The translations under genes were made by a program, and so were the position numbers. Shown in pieces: positions 52,604-62,000 of a stretch of 64,000 nucleotides of DNA (the stretch's first letter is position 1; each line of letters starts with the position of its first letter). The notes below the pieces were generated by a model that searched no databases, was not told the origin of the DNA, and was given only the letters and a program-made list of their open reading frames with translations. This DNA is from Dysgonomonadaceae bacterium PH5-43. Lineage in GTDB: Bacteria > Bacteroidota > Bacteroidia > Bacteroidales > Azobacteroidaceae. The DNA lies in NCBI GenBank assembly GCA_029916745.1, contig JARXWK010000011.1:19148-83147 (forward strand), written 5' to 3'.

Positions 52604-53584
52604 ATGAAAAGAAACATAAACATAAGAATATCATTAGTCTCACTTTTTTGTTTTTTCGCAATATTAAATACTTATTCTCAGCAACCAGTAATTAAAGCTT
52701 CTATAGACTCTACTCAGATACTTATAGGGCAACAAACTAAACTGCATTTAGAGATAGCAGCGAATAAAGATGCGAATCTTATCCTACCTATGTATAATGA
52801 TACTTTAGTAACAGGTGTTGAAGTGTTAGAAATATCTCAGCCAGATACTATTGATATAGGGAATAATCGTATGCAAATTAAATACGATTATCTGATTACG
52901 TCTTTCGACTCGGCTTTATATCTGATACCTCCTTTTAAGTTGATAGCTTTAGAAGATACTGTTCTGTCTAACGATTTGGCTCTTAAAGTTTCTACTTTTC
53001 CAGTAGATGTTGAGTCGAAGAATATTTACGATATAAAAGATATAGTAACACCTAAGTTTGTTCTTAAAGACTATCTCTATATTTTATGGTATCTATTGTT
53101 GGCGATATTAATAGCAGCTCCAATTATAGCGTTTATTGTTTATCGGTTAGTAAATAAAAAAGAAGGTTCTTTGTCTTTCTTTAAGAAAGAAGAAATCTAT
53201 ATTCCGCCTCATATTAAAGCGATACAGAATTTAGATGATGTTAAAAGTCGTAAGCTTTGGCAACAAGGAAAAGAGAAAGAGTATTATTCCGAAATCTCCG
53301 AAATTATGCGTATCTATATAGAAGAACGATTTGATGTTCAAGCTATGGAGATGACTTCCAGTCAAATATTACGCTCACTAAAGGGTATTAGCGATATAGA
53401 TAATTCTTATAATAAGCTAAATCAAATCCTTGTTTTAGCTGATTTGGTTAAGTTTGCGAAATATCGTCCTCTTCCTGAAGATAACGAACTTAGTATGATG
53501 AATGCTTATCTTTTTGTTAATGAAACAAAGAAAGAAGAGACTGAAGAACTGAAAACTAATAATGAAGAGTTAATTAACGATTAA
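52604..53584 (+). CDS. Bat-operon membrane protein (DUF4381-like)
   Basis: This 326-aa protein has an N-terminal signal segment (about 8-26) and a beta-rich periplasmic domain (about 27-150). A transmembrane helix lies near 158-182, with a cytoplasmic helical C-terminus (about 190-315). The order resembles the small membrane component found between DUF58 and the VWA proteins in other bat operons. It starts 2 bp after the DUF58 gene. A specific function is unknown. Confidence 0.75.
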   Translation: MKRNINIRISLVSLFCFFAILNTYSQQPVIKASIDSTQILIGQQTKLHLEIAANKDANLILPMYNDTLVTGVEVLEISQPDTIDIGNNRMQIKYDYLITSFDSALYLIPPFKLIALEDTVLSNDLALKVSTFPVDVESKNIYDIKDIVTPKFVLKDYLYILWYLLLAILIAAPIIAFIVYRLVNKKEGSLSFFKKEEIYIPPHIKAIQNLDDVKSRKLWQQGKEKEYYSEISEIMRIYIEERFDVQAMEMTSSQILRSLKGISDIDNSYNKLNQILVLADLVKFAKYRPLPEDNELSMMNAYLFVNETKKEETEELKTNNEELIND

Positions 53585-53593
53585 TTGAAAAGT

Positions 53594-54577
53594 ATGGTTT
53601 TTGCAAATCCTAATTATTTTTTTCTACTGCTTTTATTGATACCAATGGTGGCGTGGTATGTTTGGAAACAAAAAAACGCTCAAACAAATATACAACTGTC
53701 ATCAAGCGATGGGTTTTTGAAAGCTCCTAAAACATATAAGATATACATAAGACATTTACCTTTTGTTTTACGTATTCTAACTGTTGTTTTTTTGATTATA
53801 GCACTGGCTCGACCCCAAACAACAAACAATTGGAACCAGACAACAACAGAAGGTATCGATATAGTTCTTACGGTAGATATTTCAAGTTCTATGCTTGCCG
53901 AAGATTTGAAACCAAATCGTTTAGAGGCAGCAAAAGATGTAGCAGCATCATTTGTTAATGGTCGCCCGACCGACAATATAGGTTTAGTGGTTTTTGCCGA
54001 AGAAAGTTTCACGCAATGTCCTCTAACCACCGATCATACCGTCTTTCTTAATCTACTGAAAGATATACGTACTGGAATTATTAACGATGGAACAGCTATT
54101 GGTCACGGCTTGGCAACATCTATATCTCGATTAAGAGATAGCAAAGCTAAATCGAAAGTTATAATCTTATTAACAGACGGAACAAACAATAGAGGAGAAG
54201 TAGCTCCGGTTACGGCTGCCGAGATAGCTCAAGCATACAATATTAGAGTTTATACTATTGGGGTGGGAACACAAGGCGAAGCTCCTTATCCAGTGCAAAC
54301 GCCTATGGGTACTCGCTATCAGAATGTTCCTGTAGATATTGATGAGGCAACGCTTACAAGTATTGCTCAGAAAACAGGAGGATTATATTTCAGAGCTACA
54401 AATAATTCGGCACTGAAAGAAATATATCAAGAGATAGATCAGTTAGAAAAAACAAAGATGAATGTTCAAGAGTATAGCAAAAAACAAGAAGAATATCTAA
54501 AGTTTGCTTTACTTGCATTCCTTTTCTTTGGATTGGAGTTTTTGGTTAGATACATTGTTTTACGGAACATACCGTGA
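53594..54577 (+). CDS. batA: VWA domain protein BatA
   Basis: This 327-aa protein has hydrophobic helices near the N-terminus (about 8-25 and 57-75) and a VWA domain with MIDAS motif DISSSM (about 95-100). One C-terminal membrane helix lies near 305-325. Bat proteins were linked to aerotolerance in Bacteroides fragilis. The start is ATG 53594; a TTG at 53585 would add three residues. The gene ends 60 bp before batB. Confidence 0.9.
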   Translation: MVFANPNYFFLLLLLIPMVAWYVWKQKNAQTNIQLSSSDGFLKAPKTYKIYIRHLPFVLRILTVVFLIIALARPQTTNNWNQTTTEGIDIVLTVDISSSMLAEDLKPNRLEAAKDVAASFVNGRPTDNIGLVVFAEESFTQCPLTTDHTVFLNLLKDIRTGIINDGTAIGHGLATSISRLRDSKAKSKVIILLTDGTNNRGEVAPVTAAEIAQAYNIRVYTIGVGTQGEAPYPVQTPMGTRYQNVPVDIDEATLTSIAQKTGGLYFRATNNSALKEIYQEIDQLEKTKMNVQEYSKKQEEYLKFALLAFLFFGLEFLVRYIVLRNIP

Positions 54578-54637
54578 AAGGATTGGAGAGAAAGAGAAAA
54601 GGTGATTTAATTGTTTATAGTTAATTATTAAGGCAAT

Positions 54638-55651
54638 ATGTTTAGATTTGAACACCCCGAATATTTATATTTTTTATTAGTACTACCGTTGTTATTAATA
54701 ATCTTTATATTGTATATGCGCGGTAAAAAGAAGGCTTTGAAAAGTTTCGGAGAAATGAAACTTATTAAAACTCTTATGCCAGATGTTGCGTTAAAGAAAC
54801 AACACCTAAAGTTTTGGTTATTGTTTTTTAGTGCGGCTTTTTTTGTATTTATTATATCTGGACCACAATTCGGCTCTAAATTAGAAACAGTTAAGAAGCA
54901 AGGTATAGAAGTAATGGTTTGTCTTGATGTGTCTAACTCTATGCTTTCAGACGATGTAAAGCCTACCCGTTTAGATAAGGCTAAACAAACTTTATCTCGT
55001 TTAGTCGATAATTTAGAGAACGATAAGATAGGATTGATAGTTTTTGCAGGCGATGCTTTTATTCAGTTGCCTATTACTTCCGATTATGTTTCTGCAAAAA
55101 TGTTTCTTTCTTCTATAAATACTAATATGGTGCCTACTCAGGGTACGGCTATTGGTTCGGCTATCAACTTAGCTTTAAGATCTTTTTCTCCTAATGAAAA
55201 TTCAGAAAAAACTATAATTCTGATTACTGATGGTGAAGACCACGAAGACAATGCTATAGGTGCGGCTGAAGCGGCGGCAGAAAAAGGTATAAAAGTGAAT
55301 GTTTTAGGTATTGGTTCGGTTAATGGAGGTCCTATACCAACACGCAACGGCTATATGAAAGATAACGAAGATAATATGGTGCTTACAAAGCTAAACGAAA
55401 AGATGTGTAAAGAAATAGCAACCGCAGGAATGGGTATGTACGCACGAACTGATAATACGAATAATGCATTAAAGGCTCTACAAAGCGAATTAGATAAGAT
55501 GGCAAAATCGGAAGTTGAAAGTAAAGTTTATTCTTCTTACGATGAAAAATATTTTATTGCAGTTTGGATAGTCTTAATTTTGTTATTGATGGAGTTTTTT
55601 ATGTTAGACAGAAAAAATAGAATATTAAGTAAAATAAAATTATTCTCATGA
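54638..55651 (+). CDS. batB: VWA domain protein BatB
   Basis: This 337-aa protein has the same layout as BatA: two N-terminal helices, a VWA domain with DVSNSM (about 98-103) and a C-terminal helix near 308-326. The MIDAS motif is intact. It overlaps batC by 4 bp (ATGA, 55648-55651). Confidence 0.9.
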   Translation: MFRFEHPEYLYFLLVLPLLLIIFILYMRGKKKALKSFGEMKLIKTLMPDVALKKQHLKFWLLFFSAAFFVFIISGPQFGSKLETVKKQGIEVMVCLDVSNSMLSDDVKPTRLDKAKQTLSRLVDNLENDKIGLIVFAGDAFIQLPITSDYVSAKMFLSSINTNMVPTQGTAIGSAINLALRSFSPNENSEKTIILITDGEDHEDNAIGAAEAAAEKGIKVNVLGIGSVNGGPIPTRNGYMKDNEDNMVLTKLNEKMCKEIATAGMGMYARTDNTNNALKALQSELDKMAKSEVESKVYSSYDEKYFIAVWIVLILLLMEFFMLDRKNRILSKIKLFS

Positions 55652-56406
55652 AAAGATTTGTAATATTACTTTTACTTACAGGATTTGTATCCCTTACTTT
55701 TGCTCAAAAGCAAGTACGAAAAGACATAAGAGAAGGAAATAAAGAATACAAACAAGAAAAGTTTACCGACGCCGAAATAGATTACAGAAGAGCACTCGAA
55801 GCTAATGCTCGTTCCAATGATGCTGCCTATAATTTGGGAAACTCTTTGTATAAACAAGATAAATTTCAAGAGTCTTTAGAGCAATACGAGGCGGTAATTA
55901 ATACCGAAACAGATAAAGACCGCCTGTCTATGGCTTGGCATAATGCAGGTAATGTATTTATGCAAGCTGGCGATTATCAGAAAAGTATAGAGGCGTACAA
56001 AAATGCTTTAAGGAATAATCCTAAAGATGATGAAACTCGTTATAACTTAGCTCTGGCTCAGAAGATGTTGGAAAATCAAGAGCAGCAAAATAATGAAGAT
56101 AATCAACAAGATCAAAATCAGGATCAGAATAAAGATCAAGAACAAGAAAACAAGGAACAGCAAGACCAACAAGACCAACAAAATAAAGACCAGAATAAAG
56201 ATCAAGAACAACAAGATCAGAATAAGGAACAAGAGCAACAAAACAAGGAAGAGCAACAGCAGCAACAAAATCAAAATAGAATGAGTAAAGAAAGTGCCGA
56301 TCAGATATTAGATGCTTTGATGCAAGACGAAAAAGATACTCAAGAAAAGGTTAAGGCTGAAAAAATTAAACAACAAGGTCAACGTAAAAGAGATAAAAAC
56401 TGGTAA
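55648..56406 (+). CDS. batC: TPR protein BatC with Gln/Asp-rich tail
   Basis: This 252-aa protein has a signal peptide (about 1-19) and tetratricopeptide repeats (about 25-150: NDAAYNLGNSLYKQDKF, AWHNAGNVFMQAGDY). A low-complexity region of about 65 residues (146-211) is made almost only of Q, N, D, E and K. The TPR part matches BatC. The tail is variable among relatives. It sits between batB and batD with overlap and a 2-bp gap. Confidence 0.88.
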   Translation: MKRFVILLLLTGFVSLTFAQKQVRKDIREGNKEYKQEKFTDAEIDYRRALEANARSNDAAYNLGNSLYKQDKFQESLEQYEAVINTETDKDRLSMAWHNAGNVFMQAGDYQKSIEAYKNALRNNPKDDETRYNLALAQKMLENQEQQNNEDNQQDQNQDQNKDQEQENKEQQDQQDQQNKDQNKDQEQQDQNKEQEQQNKEEQQQQQNQNRMSKESADQILDALMQDEKDTQEKVKAEKIKQQGQRKRDKNW

Positions 56407-56408
56407 AT

Positions 56409-58250
56409 ATGAAGAAACTTATTTTTTTATTTTCCGTACTATATATAGTAACCTCATTCAGTGGGTTCGCTCAAAATGTAAATTTCAAAGGCTCGGCACC
56501 TAAAGCGGTGGTGGTTAATGAGCAGTTTAGAGTTACTTATAAAATTGTTACTGATGGCGAGAGTGTAAAGAATATTCGCTTGCCAGAAACCGCAGGCTTG
56601 AGGGTATTGTATGGTCCTCAACGATCGGGACATTATCAGTCGACAAATATTTATAATGGTAAAAAAACTACAGAGTTAAGCGAAACATATATTTATACTA
56701 TGATGGCTGAAAGCGAAGGAGATTTTAAGATTCCTTCTGCAATAGTAACGGTTAATAATAAAGAGTATAAAGCAAATGAGTTAACTATAAAGGTGCTACC
56801 ACCCGACCAGGCTGCTGCGGCTGCTAATGCAAATCAAAGAGCGGTAGAACAAGAACAACAAAAGGCTGCCGCCAGTGAATTGTTCGTAAGAATGCATGTG
56901 TCTAAATCTTCTGTTTACGAAAACGAAGGCTTCTTAGTAACGTTCAAATTATATACTTTGCTTGATGTTACAGGCTTTAATGATATTAAGTTCCCTGAGT
57001 TTGAAGGCTTTTTGGCTCAAGAAGTAGATTTGCCAGATAATCAGCAAATGAACCTTGAGAACTATCAGGGGCGTAATTATAGAACTTATATTCTTAAACA
57101 AACATACCTATATCCTCAACGTTCGGGTAAGATAACTATCAAATCGGGTAAGTTTGATGTTGTGATAAGGGTAAGAAATCAAAATCAAACAGCTCGTAGC
57201 TTCTTCGATGGTTTCTTAGATGTTTACACCAATGTAAACAAATCGATAAACTCGGCTCCTGTTACTATAGATGTTAAACCTCTTCCAGCTGGGAAACCTG
57301 ATTCTTTTTCGGGAGCAGTAGGAGAGTATAAACTTAGTTCTACAATAAGCACTACCAAATTAAAAGCTAACGACCCCGTAACAGTAAAAGTTACATTGTC
57401 GGGCAATGGTAATGTAAAGATGGCGAAAAATCCTGAAGTTGTTTTTCCTAACGATTTTGATTTGTACGATCCTAAGGTTAATGTAAATACTCGTGTTACA
57501 GCATCGGGTGTTACTGGCTCTAAAACTATTGAGTATTACGCAGTGCCTCGTTTTGCAGGAAACTTTACAATACCTAAAACAGAGTTTTCTTATTTCGACC
57601 TAAAAAGCGGAACTTACAAAACGTTATCGACAGAAGAGTATACTTTACAAGTAGAACCCGGAGAAGGAGGCGAGGCTTCATCTGCTCCAATGATAACAGG
57701 CACAAACAAAGAAGATATCCGTTTATTAGGTAAAGATATTAGGCATATACACACAAATAAAGCCAAGTTTAATAAAGGCAATTATATTTATGGAGCCATA
57801 TCTTATTGGTTGTGGTATATTTTACCTTCTTTAATATTCATTACTCTGTTTATAGTTTACAGAAAACAAGTGAAAGAAAACTCTGATATAGCACTTGTTA
57901 GAACAAAAAAAGCTAATAAAGTAGCCTCTAAAAGACTTAAAACAGCTAACAAATATCTTAAAGAAGGCAACAAAGAAGCTTTTTACGACGAGACTCTTAA
58001 AGCCGTATGGGGTTATTTGAGCGATAAACTAAGCATACCGGTGTCGAATCTTACTAAAGATAATGTAGAAAACGAGTTGGTTAAATACGGAGTTGACGAT
58101 AATCTTATCAAAAACTTTATGGATATACTTAACTTGGCTGAGTTTGCTCGATTTGCTCCTTCGCAAGTTCAAGGCACAATGGACGAGCTATATAACCAAA
58201 CGGTAGATACAATAGATAAAATGGAGAATACAATTAAGAAAACTAATTAA
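56409..58250 (+). CDS. batD: BatD family protein
   Basis: This 613-aa protein has a signal peptide (about 1-21) and several beta-sandwich repeats (about 25-455). A transmembrane helix lies near 468-488, with a cytoplasmic helical C-terminus that resembles the one in the gene at 52604. It is the oxygen-tolerance/BatD family. The alanine-rich segment (about 135-160) is low complexity. It follows batC by 2 bp. Confidence 0.9.
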   Translation: MKKLIFLFSVLYIVTSFSGFAQNVNFKGSAPKAVVVNEQFRVTYKIVTDGESVKNIRLPETAGLRVLYGPQRSGHYQSTNIYNGKKTTELSETYIYTMMAESEGDFKIPSAIVTVNNKEYKANELTIKVLPPDQAAAAANANQRAVEQEQQKAAASELFVRMHVSKSSVYENEGFLVTFKLYTLLDVTGFNDIKFPEFEGFLAQEVDLPDNQQMNLENYQGRNYRTYILKQTYLYPQRSGKITIKSGKFDVVIRVRNQNQTARSFFDGFLDVYTNVNKSINSAPVTIDVKPLPAGKPDSFSGAVGEYKLSSTISTTKLKANDPVTVKVTLSGNGNVKMAKNPEVVFPNDFDLYDPKVNVNTRVTASGVTGSKTIEYYAVPRFAGNFTIPKTEFSYFDLKSGTYKTLSTEEYTLQVEPGEGGEASSAPMITGTNKEDIRLLGKDIRHIHTNKAKFNKGNYIYGAISYWLWYILPSLIFITLFIVYRKQVKENSDIALVRTKKANKVASKRLKTANKYLKEGNKEAFYDETLKAVWGYLSDKLSIPVSNLTKDNVENELVKYGVDDNLIKNFMDILNLAEFARFAPSQVQGTMDELYNQTVDTIDKMENTIKKTN

Positions 58251-58270
58251 CAAATAACAGATTATACGAT

Positions 58271-59017
58271 ATGAAAAGGTTAATTATTATTTTACTTTCG
58301 ATAATAACAACATTAAATATAAGTGCCGAATCGTTGGTAGATAAAGGCAATGAGGCTTATTCGGCAGGGAAATATGAAGAGGCTGTTCAGTTATACCGAG
58401 ATGCAATAAATCAGAATGGCGAGTCGGCAATAGTTTACTATAATTTAGGCAATGCTTACTATCGCCTTAATAGTGTGGCTCTATCTATTATCTCTTACGA
58501 AAGAGCTTTGCTGTTAGACCCTTCAAACAAAGACATTAAGTTTAATTTAGAGATAGCAAAACTAAAAACAGTAGACAAGATAGAGTCGGTTGATGAGTTT
58601 TTCTTTACAGAGTGGCTTACCTCTATTCGCAATCTTAGAAGCACCGATCAGTGGAGTGTTATTGCTATAATATCTTTTTTACTACTTATAGTTTGTCTTT
58701 TCTTATTTTTCTTTTCACGAAAGATTGTATTAAAGAAGATAGGCTTTTTCTCAGCTATAGTATTAATAATTGTATGTGTTTCAGCCAATGTTTTTGCGTA
58801 TAATCAAAAGAAAACACTTGTCGACAGAAATACAGCAGTAATATTTGCACCAACAATAACTATAAAAAGTTCGCCAGATAATAGCGGTACTGATTTATTT
58901 ATTCTTCACGAAGGAACAAAAGTAGAAGTTAAAAGTAAACTTGGCGAATGGAGCGAAATAGAAACTTCAGATGGGAATGTAGGCTGGATTCCAACTAAAG
59001 AAATAGAAGTTATTTAA
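58271..59017 (+). CDS. batE: BatE: TPR and SH3-like membrane protein
   Basis: This 248-aa protein has a signal peptide, TPR repeats (about 20-100: AIVYYNLGNAYYRLN), two membrane helices (about 130-150 and 155-175) and a C-terminal bacterial SH3 domain (about 190-245: KVEVKSKLGEWSEIET). It is the last gene of the Bat operon, and the convergent neighbour ends only 2 bp after it. Confidence 0.88.
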   Translation: MKRLIIILLSIITTLNISAESLVDKGNEAYSAGKYEEAVQLYRDAINQNGESAIVYYNLGNAYYRLNSVALSIISYERALLLDPSNKDIKFNLEIAKLKTVDKIESVDEFFFTEWLTSIRNLRSTDQWSVIAIISFLLLIVCLFLFFFSRKIVLKKIGFFSAIVLIIVCVSANVFAYNQKKTLVDRNTAVIFAPTITIKSSPDNSGTDLFILHEGTKVEVKSKLGEWSEIETSDGNVGWIPTKEIEVI

Positions 59018-59019
59018 CT

Positions 59020-59931
59020 CTATTCAACAGAAGAAGAATATCTGTATTTTTTTACTTTAGCTCTGTAAATAAAATCCTTATGTTTGAAGTCTTCGTTGGT
59101 TATATAAATCTCTTGAGGTGAGTCTCCAAAGCAAATACCTTCAACCTGTCCGCTATCTATAACACTTCCTATAATTCCTATCTGGTCTTGTAGTTTAATA
59201 CAGATGGCACCAAATCCCTCAATCTGATAACCGCTAAAGATAAGGTATTCATCTCCGAAGTTATCGGCTCCGGTAACTAAAAATCCCATGTTGTTGTAAC
59301 GCTTAACCAATTGCGCACAGTGTTTCTCACTTATAGGCAGTGGCTTGTTGGGTATAGTGTATTCGGTTGTAGCATATCCCGACTCTACACTTAACCAATC
59401 TTTAGTGAAAAGATGTATAGTGTTGTTGTGTACATAGATAGCTTCGCAATCAAAAGAAGTTTTGTTACTCTCAACAGGCTGAGGAGTTATTTGTTCGGGA
59501 TAATAAAACCGAATAATTTCTATGTTTTCAAAAGGAATAACCACATCTCCATCAATAGGAATATCGTTCAGCTTAATCATGTAAATAGACAAATCAGTGC
59601 GAGCTCCATTTATGTTATTGCCAGTATCGGCAATGTAAAGAAACTCTTCATCGGCAGCAATGTCTTCCCAGTCGTGATTTATAGCACCACTAAGAACAAC
59701 TGTCTGAATAATATCCCCAGAAGTTGGGTCGATGGCATATATTTCGGCATCGCCACCACTATCATTGTGCGTCCAAAATTTATCGCCAGCATAAACAATA
59801 CCCGAAGTTTCGTTGAGCGACGAATCGAGATTAGCTTCAGTTACCAAATCAAACTCTATTATTTCTTGCGAATAAGAATAAGTTGAAGAGCAAACAATAA
59901 GAGATAAAATAAAAATAGCTAAGCCTTTCAT
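59020..59931 (-). CDS. Secreted beta-propeller-like protein, function unknown
   Basis: This 303-aa protein has a signal peptide (about 1-21). Repeated beta segments such as NETSGIVYAGDKFWTHNDSG, DWEDIAADEEFLYIADTGNN and VEGICFGDSPQEIYITNED suggest a propeller fold like SdiA-regulated or phytase-like proteins. No catalytic residues were identified. It overlaps the acyltransferase gene upstream by 4 bp (59928-59931), so the two are cotranscribed. Confidence 0.7.
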   Translation of the reverse strand: MKGLAIFILSLIVCSSTYSYSQEIIEFDLVTEANLDSSLNETSGIVYAGDKFWTHNDSGGDAEIYAIDPTSGDIIQTVVLSGAINHDWEDIAADEEFLYIADTGNNINGARTDLSIYMIKLNDIPIDGDVVIPFENIEIIRFYYPEQITPQPVESNKTSFDCEAIYVHNNTIHLFTKDWLSVESGYATTEYTIPNKPLPISEKHCAQLVKRYNNMGFLVTGADNFGDEYLIFSGYQIEGFGAICIKLQDQIGIIGSVIDSGQVEGICFGDSPQEIYITNEDFKHKDFIYRAKVKKYRYSSSVE

Positions 59932-60893
59932 TTTGTTTCGTTTTGTTTTTCAGCCTTGCGCTGTTTGTACCTTTCCACATCTTCGGGAGTAGTGCGCCAA
60001 CGAGCGTGCATCCACACCCATTGCTCTTTGTATGTAGAAACAATTTCTTCTATCTTTTTTGTCTGACGAAGAGTATTATCATAAATATCTTTTTCGGCAT
60101 CGCCAGTATTTGTTACCTCTAATTCTGAATATATTATAAATTTATAATTATCATTGCTTTTGCGTGTCATAACCATAGGAACAATGGCAGCGCCAGTTTC
60201 TAAAGCCAAACGCGAAGCACCTATTGGAGTATAGGCAGGTTTGCCAAAGAAATCGACAAATACACTTTTTACCTTAGTGTCTTGATCAATCATTAATATT
60301 AAGCACTCACCATTTTTTAGCACATCTATAAGTTTTTCATACGACCCCACACGAGTAATGTTTTTAAGACCTCGCCGTTTTCTGTATTTAATCATCATAT
60401 TCTCCAACAGTTGTTGTTTCATAGCCTTGCTTGCCGCCGATGTTTCGTAGCCAAGCATAGGCGGAGTGATGGCAGCCAACTCCCACGAACTAAGATGAGG
60501 AACCAAGCAAATAACCCCTTTACCTCTGTCGTAAGCAGCCTTTAGATGTTCTTCCCCTTCAACATCGATATAAGAAAAATATTTTTGCTTGTCTTTAATG
60601 CGAGAGAAAGCCATATAATCAAAAAAAGACTTTATCATCTCAGTAAAAACAGCTTTAGCAACAGAGGTAATTTCTTCTTCCGAAAGAGTATCTCCATAAA
60701 CTCTGTTGAGATTAGCGAGAGCTATAGTTCTCGACTTTTTAGCTTTTTTGTAGAACTTCGCTCCAACATACGTCGCAAACTTCCTTATAGTTTTTAAAGG
60801 AAGAACGCGATAAAGAATAACAAGCACGCACAAAAAGGGAAAAAGGAGCACTAATACCAATTTCCGTTTAAAAGTTTTAAGCTTTCGATTCAT
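59928..60893 (-). CDS. LpxL/HtrB-type lipid A acyltransferase family protein
   Basis: This 321-aa protein has an N-terminal membrane segment (about 12-30) and the HX4(D/E) acyltransferase motif HLSSWE (His about 133). Blocks such as GVICLVPHLS and LILMIDQDTK follow. Family members add a secondary acyl chain to lipid A or, in Bacteroidetes, transfer acyl chains to aminolipids; which applies here is not decided by sequence. Upstream is a 22-23 bp array (60950-61108). Confidence 0.88.
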   Translation of the reverse strand: MNRKLKTFKRKLVLVLLFPFLCVLVILYRVLPLKTIRKFATYVGAKFYKKAKKSRTIALANLNRVYGDTLSEEEITSVAKAVFTEMIKSFFDYMAFSRIKDKQKYFSYIDVEGEEHLKAAYDRGKGVICLVPHLSSWELAAITPPMLGYETSAASKAMKQQLLENMMIKYRKRRGLKNITRVGSYEKLIDVLKNGECLILMIDQDTKVKSVFVDFFGKPAYTPIGASRLALETGAAIVPMVMTRKSNDNYKFIIYSELEVTNTGDAEKDIYDNTLRQTKKIEEIVSTYKEQWVWMHARWRTTPEDVERYKQRKAEKQNETK

Positions 60894-60949
60894 AACAAGA
60901 GATGTTTATGAAGTATAAACGCTAATAGAATATGATTATTGTTATGTTT

Positions 60950-61108
60950 GTTTCATACTTTGAATATAATCCGTTTTATTTTATAGAAACTACTTGTTTC
61001 ATAATTTGATATAATTCGTTTTGCGGTTTGAAACTACTTGTTTCATATAGGTGAAACACTTTGTTTCATACTAATGAAACAACCTGTTTCACACGGGTGA
61101 AATAAATT
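60950..61108. repeat. Tandem array of GTTTC dyads, 7 units of 22-23 bp (family C, copy 2)
   Basis: Unit starts are at 60950, 60973, 60996, 61018, 61040, 61063 and 61086 (spacing 23,23,22,22,23,23). The last three units (GTTTCATATAGGTGAAAC, GTTTCATACTAATGAAAC, GTTTCACACGGGTGAAAT) are nearly the same as at 38451-38514. The array lies 71 bp after the AbiEii stop (minus strand) and 57 bp before the acyltransferase start codon. Confidence 0.85.
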
Positions 61109-61178
61109 TAGCACTGTGTTTGTTAACGTTTTTAGTTGACTATTATTTGTTTTAACTGTAAAAATTGGTCGACTCGGT

Positions 61179-62000
61179 TTATAAATAATTTATCCTATCT
61201 GCCAACTGAAGAAAGTAATCGTTAGACCAAATATCTAACTCTTTCGGATTTTGAATAAAAGGAAAAATATCTCTCTTAACCATATTTATGTCGGTTGAGG
61301 TTAATCGTTCTTTAAGCATTGAAACAAAGGTTTCTTTGTCTAAAGTTAGGCTATTAAACTCATTTGCTCTAGTTTGTAAATGAGCAAAGTCAAGAGCTAC
61401 ATTATGTCGTACGTACCATTCAAAATCATACCAATCTCTGCCTTTTACACGAGTTTTCCAGTTGCGGAATAATAAGGCGTGCATCTTGCCTGCATATAGA
61501 TCTGGCAATGAGAAGCAACGTGTCATAAAAGAAAAAGGCATTAAAGATAGTTTTTGTTCAGTGGAAAATCCAAGAGGAGGATCTGTATCAACCTCCATTT
61601 TTATTTTTATATCTTTCTCTGTCTTGAATTTAACATCATATATAGCGGTATTGTCTTTTAAGAATGCAGACTCTACTTGAGTATCGTTTTTCTTTTCCTT
61701 ACGAGTAATAATGATATCACGTCCAGCTGCTTTAAATTCTTCTATAACGGCGGGAAAATAGCTCTCTAAATCAAATGTTTGATTTTTTTCAACTAATGAA
61801 AAATCCATATCTTCTGAAAAACGAGGAAGGTTATGAAAAATTCTTAGGCACGTACCTCCATAGAATGCAGTTTTGTCGAAGAAGCCCCCACGATATAGTC
61901 CAGCAAGAGTAATTTCTTGCATAACTTCGTGTGTTGCGTTCTTTTTTTGTTCACTAGTTTTTATATTATACCGAGAAATCATTTGTTCAAATATATTCAT
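61179..62000 (-). CDS. AbiEii/AbiGii family nucleotidyltransferase toxin
   Basis: This 273-aa protein (start ATG 62000) has the nucleotidyltransferase motif GGTCLRIF followed by RFSEDMDFS (about residues 45-65), typical of AbiEii toxins of type IV toxin-antitoxin pairs. Relatives such as MenT modify tRNA acceptor ends by adding nucleotides, which halts growth and can block phage. The start at 62000 overlaps the antitoxin stop codon (ATGA) and matches the conserved N-terminus; an upstream ATG at 62060 would add 20 residues. Confidence 0.92.
   Translation of the reverse strand: MNIFEQMISRYNIKTSEQKKNATHEVMQEITLAGLYRGGFFDKTAFYGGTCLRIFHNLPRFSEDMDFSLVEKNQTFDLESYFPAVIEEFKAAGRDIIITRKEKKNDTQVESAFLKDNTAIYDVKFKTEKDIKIKMEVDTDPPLGFSTEQKLSLMPFSFMTRCFSLPDLYAGKMHALLFRNWKTRVKGRDWYDFEWYVRHNVALDFAHLQTRANEFNSLTLDKETFVSMLKERLTSTDINMVKRDIFPFIQNPKELDIWSNDYFLQLADRINYL

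Noticed and set aside
56047..56274. Leucine/isoleucine-rich ORF on the minus strand
   Set aside because: It is the reverse complement of the Gln/Asp-rich tail of BatC and an artefact of codon composition.
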